Positions 1-11,738 are shown, counted from the stretch's first letter. The stretch: DNA of 64,000 nucleotides from Chondrilla cf. caribensis (GCA_964020155.1 OZ026546.1:8188879-8252878), one strand, 5' to 3'. Made by a program: numbers and translations. Notes: generated by a model from the sequence alone, not told the origin.

Positions 1-345
1 CCGATAGCGTATGAACGTTCACAGATACGAGATATAGTCATAGCTCGATTTGAACGTGCGAGAGATGCCTAAGCGCGCCAAAGAATCGTTTCTTGAAAAA
101 CGAAAGGCATAACGTCCAGCAAAATCCTTCGGTTTTGCGTGAAGAAGGTATAGCTACAGCAGCGTCTGTGTGAAGATGGCTGAAGCGCTAAGAGGCCAAT
201 CAAGGTTCAGAGGAAAATCTTTGCTCGTAAAGAACATCGCGAATTATCTAAGGGGTACGGTTTACGATATGTACTACCGCGATAACCGGTTACGCAAAAA
301 CGCAAAATAACGCGCCAAAGCGAATACAGTTAGAATATGATACGA
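1..345. other. Unassigned sequence left of the THAP fold-back element
   Basis: No reading frame, repeat or splice-flanked exon that I can support is visible here. It lies just outside the first inverted-repeat end at about 346. Confidence 0.3.
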
Positions 346-822
346 ATAGACCGATTGCGCATTGACGTCATGAAGAACGGAAATGGTCGCGAAGGGTGTC
401 ATGGGTGGGATTTACTATGGGGACCACGTACCGATTGTCGAAAAAGGACATTCCTGGCTCTAGCCTGGGTGGGAAATCTCCCGACGATTTGAACGTTGAA
501 CAGCTGAAATGATGGCTAGCCTATCGAAGTGCTTGTAGATCTGGAAAAAAGCTGAATTAGTCAGCGGTATGTGATATACCGGTGTTAAATTCTCTCGTGA
601 TCGCCGTATAGCTGTGGTAATAGATGCACGTCTTAATAAGTGTATGCAAAGTTGTACGTGTAAACGATGGATATATTTTGCTGTCTCGTGTAGAGTCAAA
701 GAATAGTCCACATGTGCTTATATATGATTGTTATTTCTTCTGACCTTATATTTTGCCTGCGTGAAAGGAGATTTTCCAAACTGTACATACTTATTCTATA
801 CATTTCTCGGCTGGTTGTGAAT

Positions 823-966
823 ATGCCACACCACTGTGCTGCATGTTCCCGGCTGTACATCCAACAGCAAGACTTCTCCACACGTCCTGTCACAAGTTTC
901 CATCTGGGGCATTGGCAGGTGCTTTCCTCTTGCTGGAAGTGGGTTGCAATCGTTGGGGAAAACAAT
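823..966 (+). pseudogene. Broken THAP-domain fragment, plus-strand copy
   Basis: The stretch opens with ATG and encodes MPHHC, then slips out of frame through about 4 extra bases compared with the opposite-arm copy. In the shifted frame one reads a VPGCTSNSKTS-like segment, which matches the start of a THAP zinc finger (C-x4-C). Only the N-terminal half of the domain remains. It is the inverted partner of the minus-strand copy at 973-1265. Confidence 0.5.
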
Positions 967-972
967 TGAAAA

Positions 973-1265
973 CTACTTGGACTTGGATTTTAAGATTCTA
1001 TTTGTCCACGTGGTCTTGTGCATTCTTTTTCTACCTGATAACGAATTTACGTGGTACGATTCGGCAGTAAAATGCTTAGTACACACACGTGTGGAACTGT
1101 TAATAGTCCAAACTCCCTTACTTTCAACTCTACGTATGTTTTTAGCCCGATTACGACGAAGAGCTGCATCAGATGGAAACTTGTGGAAAGAAAAACACCT
1201 GTAGAGAAGTCTTGCTGTTGGATGTACAACCGGGAACAGCACAGCGGTGTGGTATATTTACAATC
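973..1265 (-). pseudogene. THAP-domain pseudogene fragment, minus strand
   Basis: Read from about 1265 downward, this encodes PHRCAVPGCTSNSKTS and then, after a frame change near the middle, SFHKFPSDAALRR, a VWTINSSTRVCTKHF segment and a basic tail. The C-x4-C pair, the HKFP motif, the tryptophan and the C-x2-H-F motif appear in the order expected of a THAP (C2CH) zinc finger of about 85 residues. There is no start methionine and the reading frame is broken once, so I call it a relic. A P-type transposase or a THAP host gene could be the source. Confidence 0.6.
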
Positions 1266-1427
1266 AGTCGAGAAATAAATACGTACAGTTCCGAAATCTC
1301 CTTTCACAAAGACAAAATATAACCTATTAACACGTCTTACTATGAGAATCTATAGGACGAACACCCTTCGCGACCATTTCCGGTCTTCATGACCGGAAAG
1401 GATGATGTCAATGCGCAATCGGTCTAT

Positions 1428-2206
1428 TAGTCTGCCCTGCTACGACCGGTCCACCAAGCGCCCTGGGCGAGGAGAAGAAGGGACGGTCTAGCGGCACTAG
1501 AGATTAATTCGCACCTTGCTGTTATCAGCATACGTATAGTTGATAGGTATCAAGATTGAAGCCTTCAAGTATCTCTCCATTAGAAATCCTTCATTGAAGG
1601 ATTTTAAATGGAGAAATATGACCGAATATATCGTTTGTGCTGTTCCACACTTGATGTGAAGAACTACCTACTGAAACTAAACAGAGTTGACCAGCGTTTG
1701 AGCAGTATTCGTTCGCATTGTTGACATCAGCGAAGTGGACAATTCACGGGCTCGCTTGTGCAAAATGTGCTATCGTATGTTTTTTGCTGTCCAAAAGGCT
1801 GAAGATGACTTACGATGACTTATAGAGAGAGTTGGAGTTGAAAGTAAGATTTTTGGTCACACAAAGTTCTTTTCATTCTCGAAACGCATCAGAGGTCTCT
1901 TAACTCCAAATGAAAGTTCACCCTCTACCCAATCACCCACTGTTAAGCCTACCACAGAAGGAAACCCTCAAGAAAAATCCATTCATCCCTGGCACTATGT
2001 TCATTGGCATATTCTGGAGCAAACCTCACAACCTCTACCCCTACCACTACCGTTGTGCAATCTAACACATTTTTTTAATGAGTGCCGAGAATCTCTGCAC
2101 TCGTATCTGATTTGTCAATAGTTGCACTATTAATCTCTAGTGCTGCTAGACCATCTTTCACGCCAGAGGTGTTTAGAAAGACGGTCGTTGCAGCTAGACC
2201 AGACTA
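1428..2206. mobile_element. Non-autonomous DNA transposon with long terminal inverted repeats (copy 1)
   Basis: The left end (from TAGTCTG at 1428) and the right end (to AGACTA at 2206) are inverted repeats of roughly 75-95 bases, both containing GGTCTAGCGGCACTAGAGAT-like sequence. A second copy with the same ends lies at 30103-30935. The interior has no coding frame I recognise. No target duplication is visible for this copy, perhaps because it abuts the THAP fold-back element. Long TIRs suggest a Mutator-like element. Confidence 0.6.
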
Positions 2207-2331
2207 GATATGAATCACCTTGACTACAATTAGCGCCTTCAAGAACAAAGGGTTTAAGTACACGTACGAGCACACAAGAGCACTTAGGAGTGTCCCGCGA
2301 GTTTTGGTATCGTTACTTTCAATCACCACTG
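2207..2331. other. Short spacer with no recognised feature
   Basis: Nothing supportable was seen between the long-TIR element and the dispersed repeat. Confidence 0.3.
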
Positions 2332-2607
2332 TATATGCTGCAACACATGTAAGGTGATGTATGTAAGCAGTGTAAACCAGCAACTAACAACCAACCCCAA
2401 GGATGGTCCCTTGGTGTTGGTTGTCATATCTTGGTGTGTACCTGATGGCTCAATAGACTTGCAGGTACAGTTGACTGGATGTGACCACTGGTTGCCACCA
2501 ACACTGGACCTTATATCACAGGTCTAGTGTTAAATAGGTCTACCTGATCCCAACTTGGGCTGATAGGCATAGCTCCAGTGATTTCACACAATTGTGGTAT
2601 TGTTGTG
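2332..2607 (+). repeat. Dispersed repeat, copy 1
   Basis: About 270 bases match 31630-31899 in direct orientation, including an ACACATGTAAGGTGATGTAT start and a CTCCAGTGATTTCACACA end. Both copies lie downstream of a long-TIR element and upstream of a receptor start (R1 and R4), so this may be part of an old segmental duplication of the 5' regions rather than a transposon. Confidence 0.6.
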
Positions 2608-2885
2608 TACTGAGCAAATCTATTATGTTTATATGCATTTCAAGTAATAATTATGGTCTAAATGTGTGTGAAATATAGTTTTTATGCTATTCATCTGAAT
2701 GTACATATATACAGTACATATGTACATGTGGTATGTTGCGTGGACGACTTCAAAGGAAAAGCAGTGCACACATTCGTGATGTATGCACACTTCATTCGAT
2801 GTTGCATTGTGGATAATTGGTTATTTCCTATTCACACGTCAAAATGAATAGCAACTGATTGACACAACATACCACATAATAACTG

Positions 2886-2992
2886 AAGTACCTCTCAAGA
2901 AGCTGTAGCGGATACAGATACCTTTGCTTCACCCTCGGTATCCTTTAGGCAAAGGTGTCTGTATATCTGCTACAGCTTCTCGAGAGGTACTT
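2886..2992. repeat. Hairpin (MITE-like) repeat
   Basis: The arms 2886-2927 and 2949-2992 are inverted copies beginning AAGTACCTCTC and containing AGCTGTAGC, with a loop of about 20 bases. Structure alone supports a MITE. Confidence 0.55.
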
Positions 2993-3240
2993 TAGCTATT
3001 ACTTGTATCGTGGTTGAAGGGTGGATCAAAGAGAAATCTGTGTGTACATAAGCCATGTAGCACAGGTCAGTGATGCAGCACAGGTCACCAGACAGGTTTC
3101 ATTGTTAGGATTAATTGCGTGAGAACAAGGCAGGAAATTAGTAAACACATTTATATTACATTAATATGTTGTATTGAACTATGGTCATATTTGCAGTATA
3201 AATAGTCTATCATTCACCACACAAGGATACAAGTTAGTTA

Positions 3241-3360
3241 TATCCTGCCCAGGTGTGCTGCAGCAGATACGTATAAAGTGCTAATTGGTTTCTGAGGGCA
3301 AAGCCCGAGGTAATCTGTTAGCACTTGATATCTGCTACAGCCCCCCTTTGGCAGGACATA
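3241..3360. repeat. Hairpin (MITE-like) repeat
   Basis: The ends TATCCTGCC and GGCAGGACATA pair, as do internal CAGCAGATA and TATCTGCTACAG segments, giving a fold-back of about 120 bases upstream of the R1 start exon. Confidence 0.45.
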
Positions 3361-3594
3361 ACTATTACATACATATGTATATACTGTACATGCATATGGG
3401 TGAACACTGTACAGTCCATGTGTGCCTTCGCATACTTGGCATACTGTACATATGTGCATGTCACTAAGGAATATCAGATCTCAGTGGAGTGTGACACACA
3501 CAGTGACCAAGGAACAGTTTCACCTCTCACTCTCTTTCCTCTTTCCTTTTCACAGAAAACACCTCCTCAACTAAGAGCTGTTTTTGGTCCTACA

Positions 3595-6500
3595 ATGACT
3601 GGTTGTACGGTGTTAACTCTTCTGGTGTTATTCGCATACTTCAGTGCAAGTAAGTGTTCAGTATATGCATAGTAAACACTGTACTACGTACCTTACACCA
3701 CCTAATGTTCCATCATCTTATGTGCTACTGTAGTAATGTATTGTACATACATGAAAGTACATAATATTATAATGCATGCAACATACATGTGTACCATAAT
3801 GCCTAATAAGGTACTTGTGCATACTACGTACATGTACATTACCAAATGATGAAAACTTGTGACCCAACATAGTGGAGACTGGTTGGTACACACTATACGC
3901 ACATATCAAAAGGGTTAAAATATAACCCGATAACCCTAGAAGGGGTTTCATTCTTCAATGTCCAATCAAACGCAGGTATAACATGTGAGATTCGAGGGCG
4001 TCGACTAGAATTTGGTGGTTAAGGTGTTATGTAAACAATTAAGTCAAAGGTAGTGTGGGCGAGTCACACGCAGTCCGCATGATGATCAGTGACATTTCAA
4101 ATGCACGAAATCAATTGTACGAATACACAGCAGCAACCGTACATTTTTCTCCCTTTATAAATCGAATATTACTAAAATGTTTCTTTGAGAAAGATTAGCG
4201 TATTTTTAAGCTTATTATGTACGAGAGACACCGTCCCACGAATTTCATATTTATGCTTACGTAATCCGAGCCTCGTGACAGTAACGTGATCTGGAGGAGC
4301 ATTCTGGGTTTTGAGCATAGTTTTTAAATAATCAATAATACATAAAGGCATGGTATTGTAATGGAGGTTAGAGTAGACAAACAATAACAAATTTAACCTA
4401 ATGCTCCTCAGTGACCCTACCTTCTGCACAAGCGAGTTCCATGGAGTTACTCTTTGTGAAGGAGTAAGGGTGATTGATGCTTGATCTTGAACCACGTAGA
4501 CACATTATGGAGGATCTCAACAATGAAAAGTTCAATATGCATCTCATCCAGTGTAGTGTCTGTCCATACGGTTTGTCGTGTTTTTTGGCAATAAGAGATG
4601 CTAATCTCTTGTAAACAACGGTGGCTGTTGTTGTTTTGAGCATAGTTGAACTTCTCGGAGAATGCGCAATTTTTAACTACAGCCCAGAGCTACGTATGCG
4701 TCGACATTAGGTAGAAGAAGGGTAAAGCTAACTTTTCACCGTATCGCTTGTTGATATTCGCTTCCGTTGTCAACATGTGACGGTTTATGTTTTTCACCTC
4801 TTGCCTCGAACCGACAAAAACCGTCATATCTCAGGAATGGGGGAAGAAATCAACAAGCGACGCGGTGAAAAGTTAGGTGTCATTATTACGAATGTTTCGA
4901 GCTAGAAAGTTAAACTCGTGCCTTCCATCAAAAATTCCGCACTTCGATAACAGCCTTATTCATAGGTATGTTGGCATGTCGAATATGTCCATCAAATGAG
5001 CAAAGTACGAAGTATCTAAGGGATTGAAACATAGTTAATACGTATTAGAAGCGTTCAAACTATTCTTTCCTGTAATAGACCGGTCTTGGAGGTATGAAGA
5101 GGCAGAAAAAATAAGAGTAATTTTCCGGTGGCCGTTTTGTTTACGGTACCGATCTCACATGTCATACCTGCGAACCTTGCTTGTCATGTACTGTAGTTAT
5201 GCATGTGCATAGGTACCTTACAATTTATCAGTGTGATTGTAATAATCAGTGCTGTGTGTTGGTGAATTATAGTGATTTCACTACATGCAGGGATCTGTTG
5301 TTTATTGTTCTGTTTTCTATTCTACAATCTACAGTTCATGCTGACCTCTCCATCTCCACATCCACTCCTACTCCATGTTATGGAGATGTAGTGACTCTAG
5401 TGTGTCACCATCCTGAGGTGGCTACCAACTCTGGAAGGTACTTAGCCACTGGACCACAATGGAGGGAGAATGGAGCAGAGATCAGACCATCTACTGGTAT
5501 ATACAGTACCGCTGATACATCAGAGGACCTCACTCGTACAACTCTCAACATCAACATCACAGTGAACCACTTTAAGAACAAGTCATTCAACTATTCTTGT
5601 ATACTTTTAGCTGGTCAGAATGGACGACCTACTGGTGAAGTGGAAACTAGTGAAAATGAAGTCACTGTAGATCCTGTTGGTGAGTGGGCTGTGCATGTGT
5701 GAATGCAGTTGGTGCTCATTATACACATAATATTGTGCATGATTACATATGTACCTAATCAACTACCCAAGTAGTATATCTATCACCCACACAGCATTGG
5801 ACTGTGCACACTCCCACACACTTGCATGTCTACATCATCACTAACACAATATTCCAGACCTTCACCAGAATGTACAGTGCACTGTACACAGTACAAGTAC
5901 TGCACAGGTGAATACAAGATTCCTAATTGGGTTGCATCGTACCTACTATGGCCTGTGTGTCTATGTCATTACACGTACACAGTACTTGATGCCTGTGGTG
6001 TAAGCATCACCTCCTCCCACCAGATGTGTTGCAATCCCTCTTAGTCTGCCTTCCCTGTACAGGTGGACTCACATTCATAAACACATGTAGACATGGAGTA
6101 AACACAATGATGTGTACTGTATTTGACTGATTAATATTATCACATCCATGGTTGTGCATACATCCATGGTTGTGCTTACATGCATGGTTGTGCATACATG
6201 CATGGTTGTGCATACATGCAGATGTTATAACTGTGTAGACGTATTATCATTGTATGGCTACTATTGTGACACTGTGGACTGACATGCATACATACATGGG
6301 ACATGTAGCCAGTTGCCTCACATACGTGCATGCCGTATATTCCCCTATTTTTCACCACCCATCCAAATAGGGCCAGGCAATACTCCAATTTTTACATGAT
6401 CACGTTCCCTAATTTTAGTCTTTGACTCTACTTTTCATCAGCTATAAGGATTGAACACGTTTGCTGAAAAAGTAGGGAATATGTCGTGCATACATAGATA

Positions 6501-9382
6501 TGGTATAGTCCATATTCACCCCCTCTTCAAATAGTCCATCCGGGCTGAAAAGATGGGGAACACAGTTGCTCAACACCTCCTCCTGCTTCCTCTATATCAT
6601 ATGATGCTGTATTTGTCTGTTGAGCACTGGATGGTACTACTTGTGAGAATACAGAGGGTGTGTGCTTGTCATTGTGGATCTGTCCACCTCAGGATGGTCT
6701 GCTCTCTGTACGTACGTACTAGTGTACTGTTGGCATGTACGTACTAGTGTACTGTTGACATGAACATACGTACTAGTGTACTGTTGACATGAACATACGT
6801 ATTAGTGTACTGTTGACATGTACGTACTAGTGTACTGTTGACATGAACATACGTACTAGTGTACTGTTGACATGAACATACGTATTAGTGTACTGTTGAC
6901 ATGTACGTACTAGTGTACTGTTGACATGAACATACGTACTAGTGTACTGTTGACATGAACATACGTATTAGTGTACTGTTGACATGTACGTACTAGTGTA
7001 CTGTTGACATGTACGTACAAGTGTACTGTTGACATGTACGTACTAGTGTACTGTTGACATGAACATACGTACTAGTGTACTGTTGACATGTACGTACTAG
7101 TGTACTGTTGACATGTACGTACTAGTGTACTGTTGACATGTACGTACTAGTGTACTGTTGACATGTACGTACTAGTGCACTGTTGACATGTTCGTACTAG
7201 TGTACTGTTGACATGTTCGTACAGTGGTAGCACCAATCATTATTCAAATCAAGGAACAATGATATGTACAAAATAAACCAAAACCAAAGCCTAGGACACA
7301 GGGTTAAAAGCAACTGACAAATAATGTCGTTCATGCTGTCCGTGGCAAGGCTGGGGCGAAAAATATCCCCATTGGCGATCTTGATGCGTAATTATGGTGG
7401 ACAGCAGTTTGCAAATTGCAAGTAGGGTTCTTTAAATTGCTGCCACCAATTGTCATTACAGGCTAACATACTCTAGCATTTTCTGCCCCAAATGGTCGCA
7501 TTTCTTGTCATCATGTTCATTTTGGTTGGCAATCCTCTTCCACGCTTCAAAGCGATATTTCGTTCCTCTTCTTCCTCTCATGCCACGTGTTGTCAGCCAT
7601 CTTCCTCAATTGATTGTGTACTGTTGACATAATACGTACTAGTGTACTGTTGACATGTACATATGTACATGGTTCTGTTCCAGTGTGTTCTGCACACCTG
7701 AAGCTGCTATTGTGTAGGGTGTACGTATTGGATGCCTTGTGTACATTTATCATTTGTAGGATGTTTAGGGTGTCTGAAGTGCTTGTTTCAACTTACACTA
7801 CTTGTACTGTCAGAAGTGTGTGGTGTCACCCCACACCCTCACGTTTGGTAGTAGAGTGTGGGGAGAGTGTGTTCATGTACTGTATGTTGGTTATGTAGAC
7901 TCTTAAATACCTCATTCAATGCACACATACACACAGATGCTCCCCTTCCTCCTAAGATCACTACAATAGAGTCACTCACTGAGAGAACCTCACTAACATG
8001 GACACACAATACAGTGTGTTTTAATACTAGTGACATGGAGTATGTAGTGAGCTGGGTGGACCTGGCTAGTGGTGGAGGTCTCAATGGTACTACTGTGGAG
8101 AGGAACTTCACTATAAGGACTGGAGTGAGGGGAGTGTACCAGGTGAGGATTACGGCTACAGTGAGGGGTGTGTCCAGTGTAGGAGGTGTGGCTGCTAGCT
8201 GGGAGGATAGCAGAACTGAAGTACTGGTACATCCAGGTATGTTACCATCATGTGTGGTGTGTGCATGTCCAAAGATTCACACTCAGAATGTCTCAATACT
8301 GCACAGGTCAACCCACTGCTCAAGGTACTGAGGGTGGTGCCTGTTTTGGACGGCCATTTTATCTGACATGTCTCCATAGCTACACTACTGACTATGACAT
8401 CATCTGGAGTGTGAATGGAAGTGGGATTGGGACCAGTAACCTGGTGTATGTCGTGGTAGGTGGCAGTCTGGTAGTCATTAACATCACCGAGGACCTCTTT
8501 TCCAATGTTGTCACCTCCTTCAAGTGTGCTGTTCTCCTCAATGGGACTAAGTTCACTGGAGAGCCCTACCTCATGGACCCTATTGGTACAGTGACTCTTG
8601 TGCTGTGTGATGTGGAGTGTGTTTCATGAGATGTGTTCTCTCTTCAGAGCATCCCCTCTCACCAGAGGTGACGGTCACAGACTCCACCCCCTACACTATA
8701 GTGCTGACACTGGACCACTCGGAGGTGTGTTTTGAGGACTACACTTTCCACTACAAGATCTCTTGGAGCAGAGCAGATGGAGAATGGTCCCTTCCAGTAG
8801 AAGTCTCCCTCATCCCGTCCTACACCATCACTGGTCTGAGTCCAGGTAGTGAGTACAGAGTGAGAGTGTTAGTAGAGAGTGAGGAGGACTCTACTGTAGT
8901 CAGTGGACCAGTCACTGTCAGAGCAGTCACACTTGGTCAAGCAGGTGTGTACTCTACACTTTAGACACACATGCACAGACAAACATGCACACAAACTTGT
9001 TTCTGTAACTGTTTACTTCTATAATAAGAACCAACATCGAACAAATAATCCTTGCCTCATTTGTACATCTTAATTTCCCCAGGTCTGATTACTATCATAG
9101 CAACTTGTTTCGGGCTCTACTTTGCCCTCACCATAGTCATATCAACCTTTTTCCTAGTCTGCTGTGTGATTTCCTCCAAGAGGAAGAAAAATGGTGTGTA
9201 CATAACTACGTACGTGTATACTTTTAGAGATGCTGGTGAGTGTTCAGCATTTGTTCTCCGATCTCCTCACAGAACCAGATAACGTTGGATTACCTGATGA
9301 TATTCCAATGACAACGAACCCCTGCTACATGGAGACCACTATGTCCACACCACAGCCTCCTCCACCCACTCACATTGCTTAG
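3595..9382 (+). CDS. R1: Ig/FN3 single-pass membrane receptor, about 512 aa
   Basis: Seven exons: 3595-3649, 5335-5679, 7937-8236, 8307-8585, 8648-8944, 9083-9235 and 9273-9382. They sum to 1539 bases with every junction in phase 1. Exon 1 is a signal peptide (MTGCTVLTLLVLFAYFSA). Then come an Ig domain (Cys in VTLVC, Trp, Cys in FNYSC), an FN3, a second Ig-like domain, an FN3 with the SPGSEYRVRV signature, a transmembrane exon (about GLITIIATCFGLYFALTI onward, followed by basic SSKRKK), and a short tail with NPCYMETT and a proline-rich end. NPxY-like tyrosines often bind PTB or endocytic adaptors, but that role is inferred. The membrane exon could instead end at 9193. A 1.2-kb transposon sits in intron 1. 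A polyadenylation-type AATAAA lies at 9643-9648. Confidence 0.75.
4172..4643 (-). pseudogene. Selfish-element ORF remnant inside the intron-1 transposon
   Basis: Two overlapping minus-strand frames contain a RLASLIAKKHDKPYGQTL segment, then NFSLLRSSIMCLRGSR. This resembles the C-terminal end of uncharacterised mobile-element proteins common in invertebrate genomes, as I recall them; I cannot name the family. The frame is interrupted, so it is not a working gene. Confidence 0.35.
4726..4881. repeat. Internal hairpin
   Basis: AGCTAACTTTTCACCG near 4726 pairs with CGGTGAAAAGTTAGGT near 4864, and GCTTGTTGAT pairs with ATCAACAAGC inside, leaving a loop of about 80 bases. Confidence 0.5.
6147..6222 (+). 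repeat. Tandem repeat of 18-bp unit
   Basis: About four copies of CATGGTTGTGCATACATG. The homologous place in R4 (about 35345) has only one copy, so it expanded locally. Confidence 0.7.
6700..7225 (+). repeat. Minisatellite of 25/29-bp units in the R1 intron
   Basis: About 20 copies of a unit built on GTACTAGTGTACTGTTGACA, alternating a 25-base form with a 29-base form carrying an extra GAACATAC-type stretch. One further unit lies at 7614-7660, and a few reverse-complement units lie at 11640-11735 in the right palindrome arm. Confidence 0.85.
7226..7620. other. Unique insertion in the left palindrome arm
   Basis: About 395 bases split the minisatellite and have no counterpart in the right arm. 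I see no intact reading frame or terminal repeats. It is probably the remnant of an inserted element. Confidence 0.35.
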
Positions 9383-9572
9383 AAACACTGGAACTCTTAC
9401 TATAATAGGTTTATTCATGAACTACTAAGTCTTGGGGATAATGAACAATTGTATTCCAATTGCTGTCATGCACAATCACATGATGAATGTACGTAGATAA
9501 ACGATAGAGAGTAACTGAATGGGTCAGAGAATTGTTCTTTTCAGCTAAGTATTGTAGTTAACCCTCTGACAC

Positions 9573-9683
9573 GTCATTCAACATATGTTGAATGACATGC
9601 CAGAGGTACAATACTGAGATATTCGTGAGTGTTTAGCATTTGAATAAATAATTGTATTTGTCATTCAACATACGTTGAATGAC
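9573..9683. repeat. Dyad centre of the inverted duplication, with two 24-bp palindromes
   Basis: A perfect 24-base palindrome at 9573-9596 (half-site GTCATTCAACAT) and a near-identical one at 9660-9683 flank a loop of about 63 bases that contains an AATAAA. They are continuous with the two long arms, so this is where the two copies meet. Short palindromes at such a centre fit a fold-back or template-switch origin; that is inference. Confidence 0.7.
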
Positions 9684-9809
9684 GTGTCAGAGGGTTAACT
9701 ACAATACTTAGCTGAAACAAACAATTCTCTGACCCATTCAGTTACTCTCTATCGTTTATCTACGTACTTTCATCATGTGATCGTGCCAACAGCAATTGGA
9801 ATACAATTG

Positions 9810-9815
9810 TTTATT
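9810..9815 (-). promoter_or_regulatory. Candidate polyadenylation signal for R2
   Basis: AATAAA on the minus strand about 58 bases downstream of the R2 stop. The equivalent place in R1 is changed to ATAATGAA-like sequence, so the two copies may end differently. Confidence 0.4.
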
Positions 9816-9872
9816 ACCCCCAAGACTCAGTAGTTCATGAATAAACCTATTATAGTAAGAGTTTCACTGTCT

Positions 9873-11326
9873 CTAAGCAATGTGAGTGGGTGGAGGAGGC
9901 TGTGGTGTGGACATAGTGGTCTCCATGTAGCAGGGGTTCGTTGTCATTGGAATATCACCAGGTAATCCAACGGTATCTGGTTCTGTGAGGAGATCAGAGA
10001 ACAAATGCTAAACACTCACGAGCTTTTCTCAAAGTACACATGTACGTAGGTATGTACACATCTTTCTTATTTTTCTTCCTCTTGGAGAAAATCACACAGC
10101 AGATTAGGAAGAAGGCTGACATGGCTACGGTGATAGCAAAGTAGACCCCGAAACAAGTTGATATGATAGTAATCAGACCTGGGGAGATTAGGATGTACAA
10201 ATGTGGCCAGGTGTACTTGTTTGATGTTGGTTGTTATTGAAGAAGTTAGCAGTTACAGAAACATGTTGGTGTGCATGTTTGTCTGTGCATGTGTGTCTAA
10301 AGTGTAGAGTACACACCTGCTTGACTGAGTGTAACTGCTCTGACAGTGACTGGTCCACTGACTACAGTAGAGTCCTCCTCGCTCTCTGCTAACACTCTCA
10401 CTCTGTACTCACTACCTGGACTCAGACCAGTGATGGTGTAGGACGGGATGAGGGGGACCTCTACTGGAAGGGACCATTCTCCATCTACTCTGCTCCAAGA
10501 AATCTTGTAGTGGAAAGTGTAGTCCTCAAAACACACCTCCGAGTGGTCCAGTGTCAGCACTATAGCGTAGGGAGTGGAGTCTGTGACCATCACCTCTGGT
10601 GAGAGGGGATGCTCTGAAGAGAGAACACATCTCATGAAACACACTCCACATCACACACAGCACAAGAGTCACTGTACCAATAGGGTCCATGAGGTAGGGC
10701 TCTCCAGTGATCTTAGTCCCATTGAGGATAACAGCACACTTGAAGGAGGTGACAACATTGGAGAAGAGGTCCTCAGTGATGTTTGTGACTACCAGGATGT
10801 CCCCTCTCACAACATACACCAGGTCACTGGTCCCAATCCCACTTCCATTCACACTCCAGATGATGTCATAGTCAGTAGTGTAGCCATGGAGACATGTCAG
10901 ATAAAATGGCCATCCCAAACAGGCACCACCCTCAGTACCTTGAGCAGTGGGTTGGCCTGTGCAGTAGTGAGACATTCTGAGTGTGAATCTTTGGACATGC
11001 ACACACCACACACAATGGTAACATACCTGGATGTACCAGTACTTCAGTTCTGCTATCCTCCCAGCTAGCCACCACACCTCCTACACTGGACACACCCCTC
11101 ACTGTAGCCGTAATCCTCACCCGGTACACCCCCCTCACTCCAGTCCTTATAGTGAAGTTCCTCTCCACAGTAGTACCATTGAGACCTCCACCACTAGCCA
11201 GGTCCACCCAGCTCACTACATAATCTATGTCACTAGTATTAAAACACACTGTATTGTGTGTCCATGTTAGTGAGGTTCTCTCAGTAAGAGACTCTATTGT
11301 AGTGATCTTTGGAGGAAGGGAAGCCA
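9873..11326 (-). CDS. R2: inverted paralogue of R1, 5'-incomplete receptor
   Basis: Exons from the 5' side: 11027-11326 (FN3), 10678-10956 (Ig-like), 10317-10613 (FN3), 10020-10178 (transmembrane plus basic stretch) and 9873-9982 (tail ending PPPPTHIA). All junctions are phase 1 and the frame stays open, giving about 381 residues. By eye it differs from R1 at 6 of about 100 residues in the first FN3, 10 of 93 in the Ig-like domain and 6 of 99 in the second FN3. No signal peptide or N-terminal Ig exon is visible upstream on the minus strand. The donor used at 9193 in one reading of R1 is lost here; the downstream donor at 10020/10019 keeps the frame. It may use an unseen first exon or be an untranslated relic. 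Confidence 0.62.
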
Positions 11327-11738
11327 CTGTCTGTGTGTGTGTGTGTGTGTGTGTGTGCATTAGTTGAGGCATTTGAGAGTCTACATAGCCAACAAGCTCA
11401 CATGAACACACCCTCCCCACACTCTACCACCAGTACTGAGGGCATGGAGTGACACCACATACTTCTGACAGTACAAGTAGTGTATGTTGAAACAAGTGTG
11501 TACCTCAAACAACATAATTATACTACAAATGATAAACATACACAAGTCATCCCATACACCTTTACAATCACAGGTTCAGGTGTGCAGAACACACTGGAAC
11601 AGAACAATGTACATGTCAGCATACATTATAGTACGTACATATCATTAGTACACCAGTATGTACATGTTAACAGGACACCAGTACATGTCAACAGTACACT
11701 AGTATGTACGTACATGTCAACAGTACACTAGTATATAC

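Larger units (their letters stand above)
346..1427. mobile_element. Fold-back element carrying inverted THAP-domain sequences
   Basis: Two nested inverted repeats are visible. The outer pair is about 346-401 against 1369-1427, with an outer end reading AATAGACCGATTGCGCATTG. The inner pair is about 747-1012 against 1046-1322, with a short loop. Each inner arm contains a degraded THAP-type zinc-finger coding stretch. THAP domains are the DNA-binding domains of P-element-type transposases and were also domesticated as host transcription factors. The layout suggests a dead fold-back derivative of a THAP-encoding transposon. No target-site duplication was seen, and the right end abuts the element starting at 1428. 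Confidence 0.55.
3971..5172. mobile_element. DNA transposon inserted in intron 1 of R1
   Basis: The ends are inverted repeats of about 21 bases: CGCAGGTATAACATGTGAGA on the left and its near-complement ending CATACCTGCG on the right. The same intron of R4 (about 34345-34375) aligns on both sides without this segment, so the paralogue shows the empty site. No clear target duplication was seen. The element carries a minus-strand open reading remnant and an internal hairpin. Confidence 0.65.
5884..9597 (+). repeat. Left arm of the large inverted duplication
   Basis: This segment is repeated in inverted orientation at 9660-12496. The match covers the downstream exons of R1, their introns and further intronic sequence around 5884-6140. 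It is interrupted by a minisatellite expansion (6700-7225) and a 0.4-kb insertion (7226-7620). Confidence 0.8.

Noticed and set aside
10574..11068. 164-codon plus-strand frame
   Set aside because: Antisense shadow of the R2 Ig and FN3 exons; the minus strand has splice sites and domain homology.
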